The translations under genes and the position numbers were made by a program. Positions 43,321 to 56,300 of a stretch of DNA of 64,000 bases are shown piece by piece. The DNA is taken from positions 5,691,001 to 5,755,000 of the forward strand of contig NC_054758.1 in NCBI RefSeq assembly GCF_018143015.1, read 5' to 3'. The stretch's first letter is position 1, and each line of letters opens with the position of its first letter. The notes below the pieces were generated by a model, which saw nothing but the letters and a program-made list of their open reading frames with translations, did no database searches and was not told where the DNA came from. The stretch is from Lytechinus variegatus (lineage: Eukaryota > Echinodermata > Echinoidea > Temnopleuroida > Toxopneustidae).

Positions 43321-44413
43321 AACCGCCTTTAGTTCATTTTATTTTCTAACGAAGAATTATAGGCCTATACAATAAACCCAACAGTCGGAAACGTCACACT
43401 GACAGCATCGTTGAATCTTGAAATCTTAAATAGCAAATGTTTACCTTTATTCCATGGTAAATGTTGACGACGAGTGATTTTGGCTCCCAATTCACCTAAC
43501 TTGCGGATCGTCACATCCGTCGGAATTTATTCCTAGGTTTCGGCGCCAATATTACGCCGAGATAATAAATGCCTAACGCAGTCGTGAAAACTGGCGAAGC
43601 TATTTACTGATTTAAGATTTACCTTGTCACTTTGGGTGATTATTGTTAAGAGTCGAGAACCATTGTGGAATAGGTCTATGGTGTGATCTATATTGACGTC
43701 AATATGCATTACGAGCTGATTATTATCACTTCATGCTTTTGAAAAGTAAATCTTTCAGATATATGAAATTTTATTGTTACGATGACAAAAGCGTAAATGT
43801 ACCACAATTTATTTTTATAAAGACAATTGGCAATTAGCAGTTGGCGTGAAAATTGATAACTTTGAATAAAGAAATTTAATTCAAAAGGACTTATTAATCG
43901 GGACATTGGATTGAGATGATTAGTAATCATTACTATTATAGACTCAATATCGTTGTTTCCCCTGACTAAAAACACACACAAAAAATGAACTGATTATCAA
44001 ATTGAATGCAATGTCGAAATCGATGAAGCGTGTAGTGACAATGATCATTTTATTCCAGAAAAATTAGATGCACTTCATATTTTTGGTTGTTAATCATAAT
44101 TATTTGTTGTATATTATATTAATTTGGTTAAGATTTTTAAATAATTCTGTATGTATATATTGCACCGGTAAAAGGATATTTTTATACAGTCTGGGTTTAT
44201 TAATAAAATCGTATTTGTTGGAGGAATATTATATTTGATTCTTATTACAAGTTAATGACAAGTCCGAATGTTGGTTCAAATACTACTAGTATACCAATTG
44301 TTTGAAAGAAAATTGCATGAGAATCAATTATTTTTAAAACCAATAGACGTTCCATATTTCAACCAACAAATTTCTTCAGTTGTATTGTTGATATTTTCTG
44401 AAGTTGTCATTAA
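43321..44413. other. Intergenic DNA, nothing recognised
   Basis: A last weak echo of the exon copies may lie at 43330-43430 (AACGTCACACTGACAGCATC). Otherwise it is AT-rich unique DNA. Confidence 0.4.
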
Positions 44414-44433
44414 GCGGGGGGGGGGGGGGGGGG
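44414..44433 (+). repeat. Poly-G run
   Basis: About 18 consecutive G after TTAAGC. Comparable C or G runs of 10 or more are scattered over the window. Confidence 0.9.
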
Positions 44434-44489
44434 TATATGAATAAGAAAGAGACATGGGATTCTATATTTCATCAGCTCTTCCTCTTATC

Positions 44490-44779
44490 AAAGCCATCTT
44501 CATCATCACCATCATCATCATCATCGTCATCATCATAATAATCATCATCATCATCACCATAATCATCACCAATCATCATCATCGTCATCATCATAAAATC
44601 ATCATCATCACCATCATCATCACCATCATCATCATCAAAATCATCATCACCATTATCATCATCACCATCATCATCATCACCATCATCATCACCATCATCA
44701 TCATCATCATCACCATCATCACATCATCATCACCATCATCATCACCATCATCATCACCATCATCATCACCATCATCATC

Positions 44780-44835
<56 letters not shown>

Positions 44836-45331
44836 CACCATCATCATCGTCATCATCATAATAATCATCATCACCATAATCATCAACATAATTATCATCA
44901 TCACCATCATCATCAACATCATTATCACCATTATCACCATCATTTCACCATCATCATCATCACCATCATCATCACCATTATCATCATCATCACCATCATC
45001 ATCAACATCATTATCACCATTATCACCATCATTATCATCATCACCATCATCACCATTATCATCACCATCATCATCACCATCATCATCATCTTCTCACCAT
45101 TATCACACCATTATCATCACCATCATCACCATCATCATCATCATCATCACCATCATCATCACCATCATCATCTCACCATTATCATCACCATTATCATCAC
45201 CAACATCATCCCACATCATCATCATCATCATCACCATCATCATCACCATCATCACCATCATCATCACCATCATCATCTTCACCATTATCATCACCATCAT
45301 CATCATCATCACCATCATCATCACCATCATC

Positions 45332-45363
<32 letters not shown>

Positions 45364-45393
45364 CACCATCATCATCACCATCATCATCATCTC
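44490..45393 (+). repeat. TCA/ATC trinucleotide microsatellite, about 0.9 kb
   Basis: Almost uninterrupted CATCAT/CACCAT triplets with scattered variants run for about 900 bp. The Ser-, Ile- and Met-rich open frames on both strands are by-products. Shorter tracts of the same type are at 32350, 50395 and 52635. Confidence 0.97.
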
Positions 45394-45833
45394 TCTTCCT
45401 CCCTTTGTCTTATTCCTCCGACCCTTTCTCAATCAGTCTCGATCTCTCTCATATACATTATCACTGGCTTGCATAATACGCAACCTGTTTCAACTCGAAA
45501 TTACAAGAATTGGCAGCTGACAATAATAATAATATTCCCAAATTTATTACAAAAAGCACACCAAGTATAATTGCATTCTTACTGCATATTGCATGATATC
45601 AATGCGACACTTGGCCACCATACATTCAATATTTCTTTTGGTAAATAAGAAAATCTATTGATGTATGTTTTTATTCATCCAGGAAGAAAGACAAATTACG
45701 AATAGATATAAATCTGATCATCTGGACTTACTGTTTGAAACAGAGAACAGTTTCACGTCCAATCTGGGACCCTTCTACAGCTCGTCTGAAATTGAAGGAA
45801 ATCGTCGTTGCCGCTTTCAAAACAGCAAGTCAA
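45394..45833. other. Intergenic DNA, nothing recognised
   Basis: Unique-looking DNA between the microsatellite and a small MITE. Confidence 0.45.
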
Positions 45834-45963
45834 GGGTCCCGTAACACAAAGGTTAGCGATTGATCGTACGCTTGATTTTTACGACTGATTGTACACTGTT
45901 TTAAATGGAATCAGTCGTAGAAAAATGTTCTACGATCACTGCTAAGCTTTGTGTTACGGGCCC
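45834..45963. mobile_element. Short palindromic MITE, CCCGTAACACAAAG family
   Basis: Left GGGTCCCGTAACACAAAGGT and right end in reverse GGGGCCCGTAACACAAAGCT. TACGACTGATTG and AATCAGTCGTA pair inside. A second copy is at 49072-49161 in a CNT intron. Confidence 0.8.
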
Positions 45964-46117
45964 CTGATGATCAGATTTATTTCTATTCGTAATGTAAGAA
46001 AAAAAATGATTAGAATTCTGAAAACACTCAGCGTTTGGGTACTCTTAGAAACACAAATAGCGAAAAGTTTGAAAAGGGCTAAGGAATGACAGCGTTTTTC
46101 CCGTTGATTTGATAATA

Positions 46118-46377
46118 AGAATATAAGGTATTTATATTGCGCACATATCCACCTTGTTAGGTGCTCAAGGCGCTCCTATATTACCCCGGCTAAGCTAGGC
46201 GTTCATAGCGCGAACAGCTTTTTAAGGAATTACTTCCTGCCATTTACCTCACCTGGGTTGAGTGCAGCACATTGTGGATCAGTTTCTTGCTGAAGGAAAT
46301 TGCGCCATGGCTGGGATTTGAACCCACGACCCTCGGTTCCAAAGTCCGAAGACTAATCCACTGGGCCACAACGCTCC
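46118..46377 (-). mobile_element. tRNA-derived SINE (reverse)
   Basis: Read in reverse it has GCGTTGTGGCCCAGTGGATT, the CTCAACCCAGGTGAGG body and AGCGCCTTGAGCACCTAAC, as at 10785-11061. Confidence 0.88.
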
Positions 46378-47268
46378 ACTCCAACCACTTTCCGTCCTTC
46401 TAATTTTGATATTCTTTGTATCGTTATGTATACTGGGCTTAAAAAATATGATTATTATGGAATTCCTAGTTCATGAATTATATCAACTAACATGACCCAG
46501 AATCTTCCATCTGAAATGTGCATGTTACATAATATTAGCAGCCTGAATTATTGGCAGCGAGCTTCGAACAATAATATTCGAATTGAATAAGAGACTACTA
46601 GTCAGAGGCAGTGACAAAACAATGATTTTTTTTTTCTTAAAGAGCAAAACAAAAATAATGATGTTTTATATCTTTATCATTTTCCCAAAACTTATCTCTC
46701 TTCCCATTCCACCTCTCCTCTCTGTGGTGTCTCTTACTCACTCACTCACTCTCTTTCCCTCTCTCTCTCTCTCTCTGTCATCTTTATTTTCTATTACACT
46801 CACTCCCTATAAAGGTAAGAAAATTTCAAATGACTTTCAAACTATCACAAATGACCTTTGGAGTAGATGGATTGGAAACCTATTACTTGCGAAATTTAAA
46901 TCTATATCTTATAATATTCCTTTCAATATTTCATAAATGTATTTAGCCTATATAAATTTACATATTTTTCAAAATACATAAGTTCTTTCCAGACATGGGA
47001 GGGTGAAATCGTGTTGAAGAAAGATTGAACATCAAATCCTTTTTCTTTTGAGAAAACTGAATTCTTAACGATGTGTTCATTCACTCGAAAACGAGTGACT
47101 CTAACGTCACTCTCAAGGTAGTGAATAGGGATTGAAATCCATTCACGTTTTACTCTTTCTTGTGCAGACATCAAGGCAGTGTTCACACGATTTCTCTAGT
47201 TCCAATGGAGTAAGATTAGATCACACGAGATTTGGCGCTATGTCGGGATGATCCTTTATTTCCATTGG
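46378..47268. other. 3' flank of the CNT gene
   Basis: A CTCACT/CTCTCT tract is at 46735-46785. No gene is seen; in the sense of the CNT gene its start may be 3' UTR. Confidence 0.45.
47255..47260 (-). terminator. SLC28A3-like: Candidate poly(A) signal of the CNT gene
   Basis: AATAAA on the minus strand lies about 9 bp after the TAG stop (47269-47271). A signal so close to the stop is possible but unusual. Confidence 0.4.
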
Positions 47269-47342
47269 CTAGTAGATGGTTGTCATGGGGATGGGCGTGG
47301 TCGAGTTCCCTGATATTACTTCTTCCGGTACGTACAATACCC
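47269..47342 (-). CDS. SLC28A3-like: CNT last exon
   Basis: Acceptor CATATCCAG (minus) precedes 47342. It completes the Gly of CIAG and encodes [20 protein letters not shown] and a short end, then TAG at 47269-47271. NST could be glycosylated if the tail is outside, as in vertebrate CNTs. Confidence 0.82.
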
Positions 47343-50300
47343 CTGGATATGATAAAGAAGATAAAATGAAATCAGAGGGCCAAATGTAGACTTATATATA
47401 GAATCCCTTAGCAGGCGATGGAGAAAAGGGAAATAATAACAAATGTTGATCGTCTTGCATTAGTGTATTCCTGTCATATAATCCCAATAAGGTATGGGGT
47501 CACATTTGAATTGAAAAATCCAAATAAAAATCCAAAATGAAAAATAAAAGTTAAAGAGGGTTACTTTCCACAAAAATATACTGCAAGCGTTATGACGTTC
47601 GCTGTATCCTTTAGGTTTGTGAATGGTAATATTCTCAGCTAACCAGGAATTTGAGGTTCAGAATCAGTGTTGGCCCCTTTCACTTCCACGACGCTCGACG
47701 CATTCACGAACATAGAAAATACATTGTCAAGTGCCATTCATGACAAGGAACAACCAAGAAGTCTTTGTCGAAAACTGGTTACTCAAAACAGCAGTTTCGC
47801 CCTGGACTCTAGACAAAAGACATATTTGCAATATTTCGTCAGCTCCAAAACTCAAGACGAAACTGCCGTTCCTGTTCTGAATCACCATAATTTTCGACAA
47901 TTTTCTCCCAGTTGTTCTTTGTCGTTTGACGGACATTTCCAATACATTTTACTGTGTTCTTGTATTTGTCCCCGTTGCTTGCAGCAGTTTCGAAAATTGT
48001 CTATGGAGTAGAAAAGTTCGGCAAAACTTACCTGCAATGCAAGCTGTCATGAAGCACGCAGCCGTCCCCGCTATCAGCGCTCTGATCACGACCGCTGCTA
48101 GGTCAGGTTTCCTGCTCGGTGCGAGGGGTGCTAACCCTCCCAGCTGGACCCCTATCGAGGAGATGTTGGCGAAGCCGCAGAGGGCGTATGTCGCGATAAC
48201 TTCGGATCGTTCCTGAAAAAAAAAATTAAAGGGACATTTTATTTATTAATTTCTAATGAATTTAAAGAAAAAAATAATAGGATATATAATGAATAATTTA
48301 CCATAGGGACGTGTCCACCTGAAAAATCAACCCCAAAACACAAACTACTCATTAGATGTAAGTAAGATTATAAACGTTTTTTTTTCTGAAGTAAAAATAA
48401 GGGGAGAACGATCAACTAAGAAACAAAGAATAAAGGAAAAGCAACGACTCTTCATCACGAACTTTCACATATCTTAAGGTTACATCTAGTTATTAGAAAT
48501 TCCTGAAAAGTGATCAAGTCATTCATCTTTTCAATAGTGCCACTAACAAAATCAATTTATATAATGATTACCAAACTCTACATTCATTATAAAATAAGTA
48601 AGATTAGACGTTAAGAATAGATTCTCTTCTGAAAGGATCTACGCTAGACATTATCTTGAAAATAAATCGTCCATTGGAATTCCTATGATTCTTTTTAGAG
48701 TGTTCATAACACATTTTGAATTTTAAAAAGATGTTTAAAAAATGTTTACGATAGCGTTGGTCCAGCACCCGTCTCTCTGTTTTCAATGAATGTAGCGAGT
48801 TTATCGTAAGCAACGAACTCGTTGACGAATGTCTTGATGCCGATGAGTTCAGCGACGAGACGGCAGTCGGCCCACTCGACACCCATGATAAACGCAACTG
48901 GCATGAACACGTAGGAGCATATAACCTGAAAGAGGAGAAGATTAAGAAGATATCGATTTAAATTCTTAGATTGTATATTTCTGTAAAGTTAGAGGCGAAT
49001 AAGAATTTGTATTTACATTTTAAAAGGTTGTATAGAACTCAATTCTGATTGATATACTAATATCCAAAGTCCCGTAACACAAAGGTTAGCGATTGATTGT
49101 ACGATTGATTTTACATTGTTCATTGCTATATACATTGTAAGCTTTGTGTTACGGGACCCAGTTCTCTCATTCCTTTTCACCATGCATGCCATGTTTTTTT
49201 TTAATAATGCCCTGCAAAACTCTATGGCGGCACCCCTGACTCCAATCTGTTGGGATTAGCGAGCAGAGGGTTGGATAATACTTACTTTGAAAGGTGAGTT
49301 CAGAGTATTCCACAAAATATATACTTATACAACATCACAGAGAAGGAGGCAGTTATTCCTGACTCCATTTTCTTTTAGATGAATCATCAAGGTAAGAGCT
49401 GGGCAAAGTGGACATAGGGTTAAACCAATACTTACTTCGAAGGTGAGTTGAGGATATCCGACCAATCCACCAAAGTAACTGAGAAGGGCGTTGACCAAGG
49501 CAAGAAGAGAAATGAAAGCTACGAGGTTTGCTGCGATGTTGAGCACTAGAGGTATGGCGGTTGACGCCCCGGACGCAGCTGCCTCTATGAAGTTTCTCTC
49601 TGTCCTGTGAAGGGTTAAAGGAAGAATCATCATTTGGTCTAATTTTCATACTTCATTGGCCCTTTGGGCAAATACAAATTGTCTTTTTATCACTGGGCGT
49701 ATGGGTTGTGGTTGAAGATTGATTGCCCCCCTCCCATCCCCCGAAAAAAGAAAAATCAGTCGCTGACTTACTACATCTATGATTTTCCCCTATATATGCC
49801 TACTTTCTAAGTGTTATAAGGTCCAGAATTTGCAAGACTCTGAGGGGGCCCTCAGTTTTTCTTTTCAAACAAAATTGATAAGCAAAGACTTTTTAAAATG
49901 GGTGTATACCAATTGGGGACCAACCCCCCGATCTGTATCGGCTCATAGAACCCTTTTTTATTGCTCTACCTGGTCGACGAAGGTGAATCCTGTTTGCTTG
50001 ATCTTTGAGATTTTTTAAAAAACAATCAGGGACTTACCCCTTTTCAATAGTCAAATTATCCGAATTCGCCGTCTTTGATTTTTCGGTTTCCGGATAGAAG
50101 AGTTTGGAGACAGCTAGAGCTGCCGGTGCGGACATAACCGAAGCGGACACCAGATGGGCAGCACTGATACCGCTCAGAACATAGGCTCCCAGAACGCTAC
50201 CAGCGATAGTGGCAAAGCCTCCGGTCATAACCGCGTGGATTTCTGAGCGCGTCATGTCTTTAAGAAATGGACGAATGAGCAGCGGTGCTTCGGTCTGTAA

Positions 50301-53300
50301 ACATTTGTAAAATACATGAAGATTATAATTACATTTAGAAATATGGTGATAATAATGTCGACATTGATGACGGCGATGGTGACGACGAGAATGATGGTTA
50401 TGGTGGTGGGGTGATGATGATGATGATGGTGAGGGTGATGATGATGGTGAAGATGATGTTGATGATGATGGTGATGATGGTGGTGATGATGATGGTGGTG
50501 ATGATGATGATGATGATGATGATGGTGGTGATGGTGATGATGGTGGTGATGATAATGAACATGATGGTGATGACGATCACTCTCCTCATTATCGTCATCA
50601 CCATCATGTTCATCATGATGGTGGTAATGATGATGATGATGATGATGTTGATATGGTAATGGTGATGATAATCATAGTGTGTGATTGCAGTACTAGCAGT
50701 GGTAGTAGTGATGGTGGTGATGGTAGTGGTGTAATGATAGCAATTTAATCAATCTTCTTAGCCTGGCTTGCGAAATAGTGTCCCTCTCCATTTATTTTAG
50801 GAATATTTGGTATTTTCCAACTCAACATAATAAAAAAACTGTAACTATATGAATTTATATACCTGTCCAATGAAGATATTCCCAGCAGCATTAAGAGATT
50901 CTGAGGCTGATGTTCTCATTGTCCTTTGCATTAGCCAGGCTAGCTTCCTAATCACAAACTGCATGGCACCAATATAGTACAGGATTGAGATAGCACTGCT
51001 GAAATAGATAATGATAGGTAGTACCTAGAAGGAAAAAAATGAAGTAGAAAAGAGATAGCTACATGAATCTATGAAAGTTCATCTTATGTTGCGAGATATT
51101 ATTTTCCATGTGATATCCGGTCAGGTAAATCCCCGATGGCTTTACAAGCTGCCTATTTATATTTTGATTTTCCAACTTTTTGAGGTGGCCTTATTGCTTG
51201 TTTTACAAACATTTAACGGTTGGCGATGACTGATGTCTGATGTTAATAAAACATGGAGACATTCTCGAGGTGTCATGTGTCAGCATTCGATTGCAATTGA
51301 AAGAACTTTCACTCGTATGAACAAGCAACATAATTATTCACTCTTGACAAATATTACGCACTAACGTTGTTGTTGTTGTTTATTTCAAACAAGACTGTGT
51401 ACAAAAATATATAAATAATTACCCATGTCAAATCATCTGCTTACCGCGAAAGCAAAATAATGTTCGTTGTAGTCTTCCCCAAACAGAAACAGGGAACCAG
51501 CGCTAGAGAACCCTAGGAAGGCCTGGACCACGTTACCAATCCATTGAAAGAGAACATAGCCAGGATAGGTCCGTAGGATCAGGATCCCGAAGACGAACTG
51601 TAGGACCAGTCCCCAGATGACAGGCCTCCACTTCACCTAGGACATTATGTAAAGAGGATAATGAAAATTCTGAAAGATGCAGCCTACGAATTCGCATGAA
51701 CACAATTTAAAAGTATGATATAATCTATGCATACAATATCAATTAATTTTCTTGTGCAAGTGCCAACTTTCATTCGATATTGATCGATTGATCATTTATT
51801 CCATTCTCATAAAAAAATATTTACTCAATTGTATTCACAATAATTGATTTTTTTCATTTACTATAGAAAAAGAAGAACCTTTGAAAAGACATATATGGCT
51901 TTGCAAAATAAAAGTTAAAACAAAAATATATAATTCACATTATAATCATGGTAACAAGGCAACAGATTAGGCCAAAAGGAAATATGTATGGACCAAGTTT
52001 AACAAGGCTTCAATGTGATCTTTACAGCTCTTTACCATTCTTGCTAAATAATTCTTACTTTTGTAAGTCAGATCGACCCATTATTAAAGAAAATTTTGGT
52101 GAAATTTATACAATACAATAATCCAATGGGGGGGGGGGTCTGCCTCCCACATTCCCCCTAACGACGCTAAAGTCTCACAACGATCGAATATAAATCCTTG
52201 CTTTCGATTGGCTGAAAGTTTTGTTACTATGGTGACAGTCGGTCAATGACAAGTAATCAATAATGAAATGAAAATAATGAAAACCAATAAAGAACATTGT
52301 CAGAAGTTTCTTGAGCGAGTGATAAGTTTTATTCCAAACAAGTAAGTTACATCTTTCCAAGAGTCATATCCACTTTCTACCGGTATACAGCTATATAATT
52401 TCGCTGGTCCCTTACCCTTTCTGGATACTTGGAGAATACATACAGGAGTGTGATGAATATGACGAGACCACCGAAAGAGATGAGTTGAATGGGGTTGTCA
52501 CGTGTTAAGAAAAAGAGTATGATGCCAAACCCGATGACTGCTAAGATTGCGAGGATCCTGTCAAGATATCCAAGAAAAATAACATCGGAATTATATGATA
52601 GGCATACATATTTAGATTGTATTTTACCAGATCGACAAGATGATGATGATAATGATGATGGTGATGATTATGATGATGATCATCATCATCATCATCAGCT
52701 ACTTCATCATCATCTTCATCACCAACATCATCATCATCATTATGAACATCATCTTCTTCTTTTTCTTCATCATCATCATCATCATTATCATCATCATATT
52801 CATCAACTTCATCATCAACTTTATCATCATCTTCATGATCATTATCGTCATCATTTCTTCTTCTTCTTCTTCTTCTATTGCCACATGTAATACATAACAG
52901 CATTGTCTTTAGACCATACCAATCTGAGAAAAAAAGGTCAGTAAGACAATTACCACTTCGTTTTCTCCACACCTCTGACCATCATCAACCACATGGGATG
53001 GAGGCATTTCTTGAAGATGACATCGCCCTTCGTATCCCTGACCAACGCGTACGTCGCCGACAGCAACACGAGCGAGGTGATGATCAGGACGACGAAAGCC
53101 TCTTCGAAATCGTAGATGCAGGCGTAGATAAGGTAGGCAGAGAAGAGGAGTAGGAGTACTGTCTTGATGGTATTGACGATGACCGTTCTGTTCTGTTTCA
53201 AGACCTCGGCGATTCGGTCAGTGATGCGGTATATGTGCTGTTAAAATAAAAATGTAGAGGCAAAATGATTGGCTATGAACTTTTGAAATCTTTTGGATGA

Positions 53301-56300
53301 AGTTCTATTTGGGTTTTTGTCGTTCGTTGTTGTTCTTGGAGTTGCTTACATCCATGTTTCATCTATCTGCTCATTGCTAAATACCGCATACATTCGTAAT
53401 TTCGAAGTTTCGTTATTCCGAAGGTTCGTATTTTCGAAGGTTCGTAAGTCCGAAAACGAAATGAAGTTCGTAATTCCGAAAGGTTCGTTAGTCCGAAAAC
53501 AAAGTGAGCTTCGTAATTCCGAAGGTTCGTTAGTCCGAAAACGTAATGATTAACGAACATTATTTCGTTTCCGGAACAACGAACCTTATTTCGTTTTCGG
53601 ATTAACGAACCTTCGGAACAACGAACCTTATTTCGTTTTCGGATTATCGAACCTTCGGAATAATGTCACAAATGTTCGGATTAACGAACCCTTTTACGTT
53701 TTCGGATTAACGTACATCGACGTATAGGCAATTTACGTGGTCGGAATTACGAACCTTCGGAATTACGAAGTGTAACCGCTAAATACATCGCATACTTGTA
53801 CTTGCTAGTTTAAACTTAATCTTGGGGGTAAGGCAAGATATATGTCACCTAGATATGTTACATATTAATAAAGAGTATTTGTATATGTTTGCTTACATAT
53901 TCAGCATAGAAAATTAAAACAGTGGCGGTTCCTGGAAACCTTGGGGGGGAGGAAAATCAAGAGAGTCCGACTTTTTTTTCCTTTTTTTTTATTGCGACGA
54001 TTTTTTTTTGACGAGCGAAAATGATAATCACACTCTAAGTAAACCTTTCCCTTGACGCCATGCAGCGACAAAAAAAATGTCTATGCACTTTCCTATTGTT
54101 TCCCCCCCCCCCCCCCCCCCTCTCTCTCTTTCTCATGTTTTTTTTTTAAAGAAAGTAACATTTTCCTCCATCCCCATCCTTGATCCGCCACTTAATTACA
54201 CAAAACAGACCTACATAAAGCACTTTAAGAAACCAAGTACAACCAATTAGAAATATGATTAACTAATCCTGAAATCCTTTTTTTTTGTTAATTAGGATTA
54301 TTTTTATTTTTGTATGATGTATGTGAAAGTAGGAATTGGATGGTTGAGAGAGGTTGGTGTGGCAGATGGATTTGTAATTGGTTGGTGTAGAATAGTTGAT
54401 GGTGTTGAGATGGTTTGGTAGGCTGAAAGGTAGTGGCTGCAAGGCAGCTCAGGTCCTAACTGGTTGGAAAGTTGGTAGAATCCTGGTAGTTGGCTGTTCG
54501 CTGAAGGGTTGGTTGAGCTTGCTGGCCGGCGTCCTGGGCAGTGGCGATGTTTAAGGCTGGTTGGCGGACTCTTGTATAGGATTTGTTGGTGGTATACGGA
54601 TTGGTAAGAGATTGGTAGTTGATTAAGGACAGGTTTTTACAAAACCTTCATACCTGTCCTCCAAAACACATCAAAACAGTCTGATCATACTGCGATGTTA
54701 ATGGTTGACCTCTATCCCCCGAAGACCAAAGCTTGTCACAAACACAGCCACACACCAGACATCACATCTTGAGCTAGGTAACTATCGACTCAACCTACTG
54801 CCCATCGCAGACGTTACGATCTAATTGCGACACATCTGCGATTGATCATGATCGCATTGCATGTAGCGCACCTTGCGATCCATTTACGATGGAACTACAC
54901 TTGGAACTTCGGTACTACTGCTATTTGATTGGATGGAGCATGAACTATTAACTGATTACGTTGTAAAGATTCGAAAGGTCAAATCCTTATGATTGTCTTG
55001 CGATTTGTCTGTTTCGTCTAATTTGTGTCTCATAAAATGGCAATCCGATGGCTCATTTCACTCAGTCGCAAACTAGTCGCAGATCGATCGTAAGGCTTGC
55101 GAATTATCCACCTTGAAAATCAGATGCTCAGCATGCTATTCCCGATAGTTCACATAAACACCCAGATATTAAAAAATCAATTTATATACAATATGGTAGC
55201 AGTAATAGTATCATAATCATCTACATGTCTGAAATATATTCATTCCATGAATATTGTTCAAAATATTGTTGGACAACTGAAAAAAAATATTGTCATAAAG
55301 AACTTGCTCGAAATTTGGTACGCAGTATAAATATAACATAATCATACACATCAATTTAATTTATCAATTGTATTTTGCTTTGAATATTATATGCAGGCTG
55401 CAAAGGAATATGAAATAATAATAACAAAAATCTTTGTATTTCTTTATTGGAGGGAAATAAAGGGAGACGGTTATGCCTCAAAATGTGTTTTCAGTTAAAA
55501 AAAAAAAGTTCTTGCTATGGAGACATGAAAATTCAAGCAACTCAGTGATCGTTTTGATAACCCTACCCTTTCGCTCCTTGCATTTCACAGTCACGTGCCG
55601 GTCACGTGAATGGTCAGCAGTGATGGATTATGGGAAACAGAAAGTTTACCTTCCACAGCGTCATCTGAAAATTTTCATTCCCATCATCCTTACATTGGTC
55701 AGGTGACTTGCCATCTTCAAGGTCAAAGTTCAGTTTGTCTTTCATTTCCTGTGATAAAAGATAATTACAATTAACTGTTAGAAAATTGCTTATTTTGAAG
55801 GACAAAATAAAAAAAAATTATATAAGATTAGTATAGCGCACGTATCCACCCTGCTAGGTGCTCAAGGCGCTCCTACCCCGGCTAAGCTAGTCTACCGATT
55901 CCAATGCGCACAGCTTTTTTGAGGAATTACTTCCTGCCGGTACCCATTTACCTCCCCTGGGTTGAGTGCAGCACAATGTGGCTAAATTTCTTGCTGAAGG
56001 AAAACACGCCATGGCTTGGAATCGAACCCACGTCCTTCAGATTGAAAGACGAGAGTCTTAACCACTAGACCACGACGCCCCCAAACAAAGTGAACTCATG
56101 AAATGTTATAACGATAATAGAATTGCGCTAAAATCATGAACGATGTCATCTGATTTTCTATTTTCTGTATCTAACCAGTGTAGGTTTACCACTGTATCTG
56201 ACTTTTAAATGGTACCATCTCATGGTAAAATGCTATTGAATGGTGCCAATATTTTTTCTTTCTTCCTTTTTTTTTTAACAAATGCACACCTAGTTACCAA

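Noticed and set aside
44454-45432. Ser/Ile/Met-rich open frames
   Set aside because: They are the three readings of a TCA microsatellite on both strands.
48032-48925. Direct splicing of 48750 to 48212 without a micro-exon
   Set aside because: Phase 2 to phase 0 would shift the conserved [12 protein letters not shown] out of frame.
55720-55740. DR1-like AGGTCAAAGTTCA in a CNT exon
   Set aside because: One imperfect match inside coding sequence, not part of the repeat arrays; likely chance.
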